15,253 bases of DNA from Nocardioides sp. Lineage in GTDB: Bacteria > Actinomycetota > Actinomycetes > Propionibacteriales > Nocardioidaceae. Made by a program: the position numbers and the translations under genes. Every line of letters begins with the position of its first letter. Within the stretch, counting starts at the first letter, position 1. Below, piece after piece: positions 6,858-12,863 of the stretch. The notes beneath the pieces are model-generated. The model was not told the origin of the DNA. It worked only from the letters and a program-made list of their open reading frames with translations, and made no database searches. The stretch lies in contig JAJPEO010000098.1 of the NCBI GenBank assembly GCA_021166815.1, forward strand, positions 1 to 15,253. The letters run 5' to 3'.

Positions 6858-8252
6858 ATGACCGAGCACGTCGTCATCATCGGAGGCGGCCCCGGGGGCT
6901 ACGAGGCGGCCCACGTGGCCGCCCAGCTGGGGGCCGAGGTCACCATCGTCGACACCGACGGCATCGGCGGCTCGGCGGTGCTCACCGACTGCGTGCCGAG
7001 CAAGACGCTCATCGCGACCGCGGAGCTGATGACCGAGGTCGGGCAGGCCGCGGAGCTCGGCATCGACTTCTCCGACCCCGACGGTGATGCGGCGGCGGTC
7101 GTGCGCGTCGACCTCGCCCGCGTCAACGCCCGTGTCCTGCAGCTGGCGGCCGACCAGTCGGCCGACATCGCCCGGCGCCTGGAGCGCGACGGCGTACGCG
7201 TCGTACGCGGGCGGGGCCGTCTCCTCGACGCGTCGACGGTGGTCGCCACCCTGGCCGACGGCACGGAGGAGACCCTCGCGGCCGACGCCGTGCTGGTCGC
7301 CACCGGCGCGGCCCCGCGCACCCTGCCCTCGGCCGTCCCCGACGGCGAGCGCATCCTCACCTGGGAGCAGGTCTACGACCTCGACGAGGTCCCCGAGCAC
7401 CTCGTGGTGGTGGGCTCCGGTGTCACCGGCCTGGAGTTCGCCAGCGCCTACCTCGCCCTCGGCATCGAGGTGACGCTGGTGAGCAGCCGCGACCGGGTGC
7501 TGCCCGGCGAGGACGCCGATGCCGCCGTGGTCATCGAGGAGGTCGCCAAGCGGCGCGGCATGAACGTCCTCGGCGAGTCGCGCATGGAGTCGGTGACCCG
7601 GGACGGCGACGTCGTCACGGTGGCCCTCACCGACGGGCGCACCGTCACCGGCAGCCACTGCATCCTGGCGCTGGGATCGGTCCCCAAGACCGCCGACCTG
7701 GGTCTGGAGGCGGCCGGCGTGGCCACCGACGACGGTGGCTTCATCGCCGTCGACCGCGTCTCGCGCACCACCGCCCGCGGCGTCTACGCGGCCGGCGACT
7801 GCACTGGCGTGCTCATGCTCGCCTCGGTCGCGGCCATGCAGGGCCGCATCGCGATGTGGCACTTCCTCGGCGACGCGGTGCAGCCTCTCGACCTCAAGCA
7901 GGTCTCCTCCAACGTCTTCACCGCCCCGGAGATCGCCACCGTCGGGTGGTCGCAGAAGGCCGTCGACGCGGGCGAGATCGAGGCCGACGTCGTGATGCTG
8001 CCCCTGGCCGGCAACGCCCGGGCCAAGATGCAGGGCGTCCGCGACGGGTTCGTCAAGCTGTTCTGCGGCCCCGGCACCGGCATCGTGGTCGGGGGAGTGG
8101 TCGTCGGGCCCCGCGCCTCCGAGCTGATCCACCCGGTCTCCATCGCCGTCGCGGAGTCGCTCACCGCCGACCAGCTGGCCCAGGCGTTCACGGTCTACCC
8201 CTCGATGAGCGGGTCCGTCGCCGAGGCGGCGCGACGGCTGCACAAGGTCTGA
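6858..8252 (+). CDS. lpdA: NAD(P)H-quinone dehydrogenase, LpdA type (Lpd paralogue lacking the redox disulfide)
   Basis: A 464-residue flavoprotein disulfide reductase homologue that keeps both dinucleotide folds: IIGGGPGGYEAAHVAAQLG (7-25) and VVGSGVTGLEFASAY. It has lost the chemistry of lipoamide dehydrogenase. The active-site segment reads GIGGSAVLTDCVPSK, with Ala40 where the first redox Cys should be and only Cys45 left. The C-terminal His-Glu dyad region reads VYPSMSGSV, with Tyr447 in place of His and Gly452 in place of Glu. This is the pattern of M. tuberculosis LpdA (Rv3303c), known to reduce quinones with NAD(P)H rather than lipoamide. The start is ATG 6858; GAGG at 6846-6849 overlaps the lpd stop codon and sits 8 nt upstream, so it is translated from the lpd message. 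A GC hairpin follows the stop. Confidence 0.93.
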   Translation: MTEHVVIIGGGPGGYEAAHVAAQLGAEVTIVDTDGIGGSAVLTDCVPSKTLIATAELMTEVGQAAELGIDFSDPDGDAAAVVRVDLARVNARVLQLAADQSADIARRLERDGVRVVRGRGRLLDASTVVATLADGTEETLAADAVLVATGAAPRTLPSAVPDGERILTWEQVYDLDEVPEHLVVVGSGVTGLEFASAYLALGIEVTLVSSRDRVLPGEDADAAVVIEEVAKRRGMNVLGESRMESVTRDGDVVTVALTDGRTVTGSHCILALGSVPKTADLGLEAAGVATDDGGFIAVDRVSRTTARGVYAAGDCTGVLMLASVAAMQGRIAMWHFLGDAVQPLDLKQVSSNVFTAPEIATVGWSQKAVDAGEIEADVVMLPLAGNARAKMQGVRDGFVKLFCGPGTGIVVGGVVVGPRASELIHPVSIAVAESLTADQLAQAFTVYPSMSGSVAEAARRLHKV

Positions 8253-8260
8253 GCGGCCGC

Positions 8261-8277
8261 CCGGGGGAGCCCCCCGG
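8261..8277 (+). terminator. GC hairpin after the lpd-lpdA unit
   Basis: CCGGGGG-agc-CCCCCGG is a perfect 7-bp stem with a 3-nt loop, 8 nt after the lpdA stop. It is followed by cagttctcc rather than a T run, so it is probably a terminator or 3'-end stabiliser of the GC-rich actinobacterial kind. Confidence 0.5.
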
Positions 8278-8317
8278 CAGTTCTCCCAACGCGGGGGTGC
8301 GCCGTTGTCCGCGCGTG

Positions 8318-8323
8318 TAGCCT
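8318..8323 (+). promoter_or_regulatory. Possible -10 element (TAGCCT) of the SpoIID-SGNH operon
   Basis: TAGCCT lies 35 nt before the GTG at 8359, which would leave a leader of about 28 nt containing the ribosome binding site GGAGA (8348-8352). No good -35 is visible, so this rests on the TANNNT pattern and on the preceding terminator hairpin. Confidence 0.35.
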
Positions 8324-8347
8324 CGAAGGCTCCAGCCCCTCGATCTC

Positions 8348-8352
8348 GGAGA
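8348..8352 (+). promoter_or_regulatory. Ribosome binding site fixing the SpoIID start
   Basis: GGAGA is 6 nt before GTG 8359. It supports this start, at the beginning of the signal peptide, over the upstream in-frame TTG at 8305. Confidence 0.6.
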
Positions 8353-8358
8353 TTCCCC

Positions 8359-9570
8359 GTGCGTGCACACCGCCTGCTGGCCGCAGTGGCGACAGCCCTG
8401 CTGCTGGCGACCCTGCTCCCGACGAACGCGAGCGCGCAGCGTCGCGTCGAGTCGTGGCAGGTCAGCCAGGGCGACGTGGTCACGCTCACCGGCAACGGCT
8501 ACGGGCACGGTCGGGGCATGTCGCAGCACGGTGCCGTCAGCGCCGCCGAGAAGGGCCTGGACTGGCGCGAGATCCTGGGGTTCTACTACCCCGGCACCGC
8601 GTGGGGACAGGCGCCGGGCCGGGTCCGGGTGCTCCTCACCGCCGACACCACGCGTGACGTGCAGGTGGTCAGCCGGCCGCGCATCTCCGTGCGCAACCTC
8701 GCCAACGGCCGTACGTGGCTGCTGCCCGAGCGGCGGGCCGTCAAGTGGCGCCTGCTCCCGTACGGCGCCCGTACCCGCGTTCAGTTCCGTCGCGCCAAGG
8801 GTGTGTGGCGGACCTGGCGCACGACGTCCGGCGAGGCGCAGCTCTCCTCGCGCGGCGGGCCGCTGACGCTGGTGCTCCCCGGCGGGCGGCGGGCCAGCTA
8901 CCGCGGCGTCCTGCGCTCGGCCGCGGCCGGCCCCGGCAAGCCCCGCCAGACCGTCAACGTCGTGGGCCTCGAGGCCTACCTGCGCGGTGTCGTGCCGCGC
9001 GAGGTACCGGCGCTGTGGCACACCCAGGCCGTCTCGGCGCAGTCCGTCGCCGCGCGCACGTACGCCGCCTTCGAGCGCATGCAGCCGGCGGCCCGCCACT
9101 ACGACCTCTGCGACACGACCCAGTGCCAGGTCTACCTCGGCGTCGACGCCGAGCACCCCGCCTCGGACACGGCGATCAAGCGCACCGCGGGACAGGTGCT
9201 CACCCACGGCGGCAAGCCGGCGTTCACCCAGTTCTCGGCCAGCAACGGCGGGTGGAGCGTGGCGGGTTCGATGCCCTACCTCGTCGCCCAGGCCGACCCC
9301 TACGACCGCGCCTACCGCGGCTGGACCCAGCGCCTGAGCCGCAGCGCCATCCAGCGGCACTGGCCGGCGATCGGTGAGCTCACCACGATCGAGATCCACC
9401 GCCGTGACGGCAACGGGGAGTGGGGTGGACGCGTCGTGGAGATGGTGCTGGTCGGCTCCAAGGGGCGTGCCACCGTGCACGGCGAGACGTTCAGGTCCTA
9501 CCTCGGGCTGCGCTCGTCGTTGTTCACCGTGGCGGTCTCGGCGCGGCCGGTGCCGCAGCCTGCTGCATGA
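8359..9570 (+). CDS. Secreted SpoIID/LytB-domain protein
   Basis: A 403-residue exported protein. Residues 1-26 are a signal peptide with a typical cleavage site after ASA. A short N-terminal motif GNGYGHGRGMSQHGA (46-60) is the glycine/histidine signature common in SpoIID-like proteins. The SpoIID domain follows a basic linker region. VVGLEAYLRGVVPREVPALW (about 201-220) contains the Glu (about 215) equivalent to the catalytic acid of Bacillus SpoIID. Next come QSVAARTYA, DTTQCQVYLG (252-261) and FSASNGGWS (292-300), all family hallmarks. SpoIID is a lytic transglycosylase acting on denuded glycan strands during engulfment. Related domains occur widely in non-sporulating actinobacteria, so here wall remodelling outside the membrane is the likely role. 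The stop overlaps the next start in ATGA. Confidence 0.9.
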   Translation: MRAHRLLAAVATALLLATLLPTNASAQRRVESWQVSQGDVVTLTGNGYGHGRGMSQHGAVSAAEKGLDWREILGFYYPGTAWGQAPGRVRVLLTADTTRDVQVVSRPRISVRNLANGRTWLLPERRAVKWRLLPYGARTRVQFRRAKGVWRTWRTTSGEAQLSSRGGPLTLVLPGGRRASYRGVLRSAAAGPGKPRQTVNVVGLEAYLRGVVPREVPALWHTQAVSAQSVAARTYAAFERMQPAARHYDLCDTTQCQVYLGVDAEHPASDTAIKRTAGQVLTHGGKPAFTQFSASNGGWSVAGSMPYLVAQADPYDRAYRGWTQRLSRSAIQRHWPAIGELTTIEIHRRDGNGEWGGRVVEMVLVGSKGRATVHGETFRSYLGLRSSLFTVAVSARPVPQPAA

Positions 9571-10400
9571 GGCACCCCCTCGCGGTCGCGCTGGCCCTCG
9601 GCGCACTTCTCCTCGCGGGCTGCGGCGACGCCCCCGGGAGCATGCGTGACGCCCTGCCCGACGAGATCGACTACGTCGCGCTGGGCGACTCCTTCACGTC
9701 GGGCCCGTTCATCGGGTTCGAGCGTGACGACGAGGGCTGCTCGCGCTCGATGCTCACCTACCCCGTCCTGCTGGCCGAGGAGCTCGGCACCGAGACGTTC
9801 CGCAGCGTGGCCTGCGCCGGGGCCCGTACGTCACACGTGGCGCGACCCCAACCGTTGTTCGGGGGCGGACTGGCTGCCCCCCAGGTCGAGGCCCTGTCGA
9901 GCGAGACCGACCTGGTGACGATCGGGTTGGGCGCCAACGACTCCGGCATCTACGCGGGACTGATCCACTGCTCGTCGTTGCCGACGTGCAGCTCCCTCGA
10001 CAACCTGCTCGGCCGAGCCCGCGAGGTCCAGGGCTCGGTCGAGGACGTCGTCGCGCTGGTGCGCCAACGCTCACCCGACGCCGCGGTCGTGCTCGTGGGC
10101 TACCCCCAGATCCTCCCCGAGAGCTTGGGCTGTGACGACGCCCCGGCTCCCAGCGACGCCCTGGCCCGGCTCGACGAGGTGCTGCGCACCCTCAACGAGT
10201 CGCTGCGCCAGGCTGCCGAGAGCACGGGATCGACCTTCGTCGACGTGCAGTCCTCCAGCCGTGGGCACGACGTGTGCGCCGGTGTCGGCGCGTGGGTCGT
10301 GGGCAGGTCCCCGGGCCCGGGCCAGGGAGCGCCCTACCACCCCAACGCCGAGGGGATGGGCGCCACCGCGGAGCGCATCCTCGAGGTCATGTCGGGCTGA
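9567..10400 (+). CDS. SGNH/GDSL-hydrolase lipoprotein
   Basis: A 277-residue lipoprotein. It has a basic start, a hydrophobic segment and the lipobox LLAGC with Cys19, so it is predicted to be anchored on the outer face of the membrane. The SGNH blocks are clear: VALGDSFTSG with the nucleophile Ser42, ACAGARTSHV with Gly85, IGLGANDSG with Asn124, and YHPNAEGM with His258. The usual Asp of the DxxH motif is not at the expected place (GAPYHPN), which also happens in some actinobacterial members. Six cysteines (58, 83, 135, 141, 189, 237) could form three disulfides, as in Streptomyces-type SGNH lipases. ATG 9567 overlaps the SpoIID stop (ATGA), so the start is set by coupling and the signal peptide; the longer frame from 9420 is discarded. 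The substrate could be a lipid ester or an acetylated polysaccharide or peptidoglycan. It converges on the FAD dehydrogenase gene with a 2-bp gap. Confidence 0.9.
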   Translation: MRHPLAVALALGALLLAGCGDAPGSMRDALPDEIDYVALGDSFTSGPFIGFERDDEGCSRSMLTYPVLLAEELGTETFRSVACAGARTSHVARPQPLFGGGLAAPQVEALSSETDLVTIGLGANDSGIYAGLIHCSSLPTCSSLDNLLGRAREVQGSVEDVVALVRQRSPDAAVVLVGYPQILPESLGCDDAPAPSDALARLDEVLRTLNESLRQAAESTGSTFVDVQSSSRGHDVCAGVGAWVVGRSPGPGQGAPYHPNAEGMGATAERILEVMSG

Positions 10401-10402
10401 CG

Positions 10403-12106
10403 TCAGGCGCGGGCCAGGGCCCTGCCCGCGGCGCGACCGGAGAAGATGCAGCCGCCGAGGAACGTCCCCTCCAGGGCGTTGTAGCCGTGGACGCCCCCGC
10501 CCCCGAACCCGGCGACCTCGCCGGCGGCGTACAGCCCCGGGACCGGTGTCCCGTCGTGGGCCAGGCACTGGCTGTCGAGGTTGGTCTCCAGGCCGCCGAG
10601 GGTCTTGCGCGAGAGGATGTTGAGCCGGACGGCGATGAGGGGGCCGTGGGCCGGGTCCAGGATGCGGTGCGGCCTGGCCACGCGGATCAGCCTGTCGGTG
10701 CGCGAGCGGCGGGCGTTGGCGATCGCCATCAGCTGCACGTCCTTGCCGAAGCCGTTGTCGAGCTCGCGGTCGCGGGCGGTGATCTGGGCCTCGAGCGTGG
10801 CCAGGTCGAGCCGTGGTCCGCGGGCGATGGCGTTCATGCCCTCGACCAGCTCGGCCAGGGACTCGGCGACGACGAAGTCCTCGCCGTGCTGCTTGAACGC
10901 CTCCACCGGGCCCGGCGCCCCCTTGGCCAGGCGGCTGCGGACCAGGACCCTGATGTCCTTCTCCGTGAGGTCGGGGTTCTGCTCGGAGCCCGACAGCGCG
11001 AACTCCTTCTCGATGATCGACTGGGTGAGCACGAACCACGAGTAGTCGTGGCTGGTGGCGAGGATCTGCTTCATCGCGCCGATGGAGTCGGCCCCGGGCA
11101 CGCCGGACATGCCCTCGAGGCGCCGGCCGTGGGCGTCGAACCACATCGACGACGGGCCGGGCAGGATGCGGATCGCGTGGTCGGGCCAGACCGGGTCCCA
11201 GTTGTGGATGCCCTCGACGTAGGCCCACATGCGGTCCCGGTTGACCATCGTGGCACCGGCCTCCTCGCTGATGGCCTGCATGCGGCCGTCGACGTGGGCC
11301 GGCACGCCGCTGATCATGTGCGCGGGGGCGGGGCCGACGCGCTCGGTCGGCCAGCTGCGCCGCATGAGCTCGTGGTTGTGGCCGATCCCGCCGCTGGTGA
11401 CCACGACGGCGGCCGCCTCGAACGCGAAGTCGCCCACCGGGTCCCGGTTCGACCTCACCCCGCGGGCGGCATCGTCGTCGGCCAGGACGGTGCCCCGCAC
11501 GCCGGTGACGGCGCCGTCCGCGACGAGGAGCTCGTCGACCCGGTGCCGGAACGCGAAGCGCACCAGCCCGGCCTCCTCGGCCCGCAGGACCGGCTCGGCG
11601 AAGACCCGTACGACCTCCGGGCCGGTGCCCCACGTGAGGTGGAAGCGCGGCACTGAGTTGCCGTGGCCGTCCGCGCGGCCGTCACCGCGCTCGGCCCACC
11701 CGACGAACGGGAGCGAGCGCAGCCCCAGGGCACGCAGGTAGTCGCGCTTCTCCTCGTGGGCGAAGCGCACGTACGCCTGCGCCCACTGGCGGGGCCAGTG
11801 GTCCTCGCCGCGGCCGGGACCCGCGGTGCCGTCCCCGACGCGGTCGAACGCGGCCGAGCCCATCCAGTCCTGCAGGGCCAGCTCGGGGGAGTCGGTGATG
11901 CCCATGCGGCGCTGCTCGGGGCTGTCGACGAAGAACAGCCCGCCCAGGGACCACCACGCCTGTCCACCCAGGTTGGCGCGGTTCTCCTGGTCGAGGACCA
12001 GCACCCGCCGCCCGGCCAGCGCGAGCTCGTGCGTGGCGACGAGGCCGGCCAGGCCGGCGCCCACGACGATCACGTCGGGTCGGAAGCTGTCGGCGGGGTG
12101 GCTCAT
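10403..12106 (-). CDS. FAD-binding dehydrogenase (fumarate reductase/ketosteroid dehydrogenase-like superfamily)
   Basis: A 567-residue flavoprotein. The N-terminal ADP-binding fold VIVVGAGLAGLVATHELALAG (12-32, in pieces) is followed by VLVLDQENRANLGGQAWWS (35-53), SLGGLFFVDSPEQRRMG and EDHWPRQWAQAYVRFA. These match the mycobacterial Rv0785-type FAD-binding dehydrogenases as I remember them. The C-terminal GLYAAGEVAGFGGGGVHGYN and ALEGTFLGGCIFSGRAAG close the FAD site. The family is related to 3-ketosteroid dehydrogenases and flavocytochrome fumarate reductases, but the substrate of this subgroup is unknown. ATG 12106 overlaps the TetR stop (ATGA) and has AGGAG at 12112-12116, 5 nt upstream, so it is coupled to the regulator gene. 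The in-frame extension up to 12649 is antisense-like shadow sequence. The regulator probably controls this enzyme. Confidence 0.9.
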   Translation of the reverse strand: MSHPADSFRPDVIVVGAGLAGLVATHELALAGRRVLVLDQENRANLGGQAWWSLGGLFFVDSPEQRRMGITDSPELALQDWMGSAAFDRVGDGTAGPGRGEDHWPRQWAQAYVRFAHEEKRDYLRALGLRSLPFVGWAERGDGRADGHGNSVPRFHLTWGTGPEVVRVFAEPVLRAEEAGLVRFAFRHRVDELLVADGAVTGVRGTVLADDDAARGVRSNRDPVGDFAFEAAAVVVTSGGIGHNHELMRRSWPTERVGPAPAHMISGVPAHVDGRMQAISEEAGATMVNRDRMWAYVEGIHNWDPVWPDHAIRILPGPSSMWFDAHGRRLEGMSGVPGADSIGAMKQILATSHDYSWFVLTQSIIEKEFALSGSEQNPDLTEKDIRVLVRSRLAKGAPGPVEAFKQHGEDFVVAESLAELVEGMNAIARGPRLDLATLEAQITARDRELDNGFGKDVQLMAIANARRSRTDRLIRVARPHRILDPAHGPLIAVRLNILSRKTLGGLETNLDSQCLAHDGTPVPGLYAAGEVAGFGGGGVHGYNALEGTFLGGCIFSGRAAGRALARA

Positions 12107-12720
12107 GCGTGCTCCTGGGGGTAGTGGTCGACGATCATCTGCGCGAGCAGGGCCAGGGCCCGCTCGACGGTGCGCCCTGGCGGGGCGGCGGGGTCGGGGT
12201 CGAGGGCGGAGAAGGCCAGGCCGTCGAGCATGTTGACGACGATGCTCAGCACGGCCGCGAGGTCGTCGGCCGGGAGGCGCTCGCCCCAGAGCTCGAGGGC
12301 GACGGCGTACATCTGCTCCTGCAGGTCCAGCCGCGCCGGGAGCAGCTCCTCGCGCAGCGCGGCGTCGGAGCGGGCGGCCACGAGCAGCTCTCGCCAGGTC
12401 TGGTTGGCCGGCGACAGGACGACCGCGCGTAGGTGCCCGAAGGCCCGCACCAGGCCGTCGACGGTGTCGACGTCCTCGTCGACCAGCTCGCGGAAGGCGT
12501 CGACGTTGAGCCGGGCCACGTGACCGGCGGTGGCGACCAGCAGGGCCTGACGGGTGGGGAAGTGGCGGAAGAGCGCCCCCTGGCTCACCCCGGCCGCCGC
12601 ACAGACGGCGGTGGTGGTCGTGGCGGCGTACCCCCGCTCGGCCAGGCACTGCGCCGTGGCGTCGAGCAGGGCGCGGATCGTGCCGTCGCGGCGCTCGGCC
12701 TGGGTGCGGCGGGTCGTCAT
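12103..12720 (-). CDS. TetR/AcrR-family transcriptional regulator
   Basis: A 205-residue repressor-type protein. The N-terminal helix-turn-helix domain shows ALLDATAQCLAERGYAATTT (about 17-36) and VCAAAGVSQGALFRHFPTRQ (about 39-58), the usual TetR recognition-helix region. The rest is a variable helical ligand-binding domain (for example PANQTWRELLVAARSDAALREE), so the effector cannot be named. I start it at ATG 12720, where the family homology begins. The upstream in-frame GTG at 12750 would put the palindromic operator inside the coding region. It is the first gene of a two-gene unit with the FAD dehydrogenase (ATGA overlap). The operator candidate in its own promoter suggests autoregulation and control of the enzyme. 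Confidence 0.92.
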   Translation of the reverse strand: MTTRRTQAERRDGTIRALLDATAQCLAERGYAATTTTAVCAAAGVSQGALFRHFPTRQALLVATAGHVARLNVDAFRELVDEDVDTVDGLVRAFGHLRAVVLSPANQTWRELLVAARSDAALREELLPARLDLQEQMYAVALELWGERLPADDLAAVLSIVVNMLDGLAFSALDPDPAAPPGRTVERALALLAQMIVDHYPQEHA

Positions 12721-12730
12721 GGTCGGCAGT

Positions 12731-12755
12731 CTCACATAAAAAGTGAGCACTCGCT
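12731..12755. promoter_or_regulatory. TetR operator candidate
   Basis: Two overlapping inverted repeats lie just before the TetR start: CTCAC-N7-GTGAG (12731-12747) and AGTGAG-ca-CTCGCT (12742-12755). The second has the AGTGAG/CTCACT-like half-sites often seen for AcrR-type TetR regulators. They lie over the presumed -10 and the spacer, so binding would block transcription. Confidence 0.55.
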
Positions 12756-12764
12756 ATCTATGAA
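12736..12764 (-). promoter_or_regulatory. Promoter candidate for the TetR-FAD dehydrogenase unit
   Basis: On the minus strand TTCATA (12759-12764) and TTTTAT (12736-12741) are separated by exactly 17 nt. Each matches the sigma-70-type consensus at 4 of 6 positions. This is an unusually AT-rich patch in a GC-rich window. The transcription start would be about 10 nt before the ATG at 12720, or a short leader. Confidence 0.45.
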
Positions 12765-12769
12765 CGCCC

Positions 12770-12825
12770 GGAGCGGTGAGTGGGCCACATTCCCGTGGGG
12801 TGAAATGTGGCTGGGCCACCGCTCC
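12770..12825. repeat. Outer/inner imperfect hairpin alternative to the accA3 terminator
   Basis: GGAGCGGTG (12770-12778) pairs with CACCGCTCC (12817-12825). Inside it GCCACATT (12784-12791) pairs with AATGTGGC (12804-12811), with 5-nt unpaired segments between the two stems and a 12-nt loop. The right-hand arm is the same DNA that forms the left arm of the 15-bp hairpin at 12811-12844, so the two folds exclude each other. TGGGCCAC is also directly repeated at 12781 and 12812. Confidence 0.5.
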
Positions 12826-12844
12826 CGCAGGAGTGGTGGCCCAG
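12811..12844 (-). terminator. Strong hairpin terminator of accA3
   Basis: A 15-bp stem (arms 12811-12825 and 12830-12844) with one G-T wobble and a 4-nt loop, 19 nt beyond the accA3 stop on the minus strand. It is followed by ccacatttcacc, which is only weakly T-rich. It is the strongest hairpin I found in the window and should insulate the TetR unit from accA3 read-through. Confidence 0.65.
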
Positions 12845-12863
12845 GCCAGGACGTACGGCGGAC

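Noticed and set aside
5375-6880. Minus-strand frame opposite lpd
   Set aside because: Shadow of lpd; the Asp/Val/Gly/His-rich product is typical of the complementary frame of GC-rich genes.
6837-8495. Long minus-strand open frame opposite lpdA
   Set aside because: Antisense shadow of a well-supported flavoprotein, with biased composition and no motif.
9420-9566. Upstream extension of the SGNH hydrolase
   Set aside because: It overlaps the SpoIID coding region and would bury the lipoprotein signal peptide; ATG 9567 restores it.
8188-9606. Long minus-strand open frame opposite the SpoIID gene
   Set aside because: Runs antisense across the SpoIID gene and the lpdA terminator; Arg/Gly/Ala-rich product without domain features.
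12107-12649. N-terminal extension of the FAD dehydrogenase through the TetR gene
   Set aside because: The dinucleotide-binding fold begins right after ATG 12106, which has AGGAG and an ATGA overlap; the extension reads TetR in another frame.
12781-12819. TGGGCCAC direct repeats as a CRISPR or attachment site
   Set aside because: Only two 8-bp copies, explained by the overlapping hairpins; no spacers, integrase or tRNA nearby.
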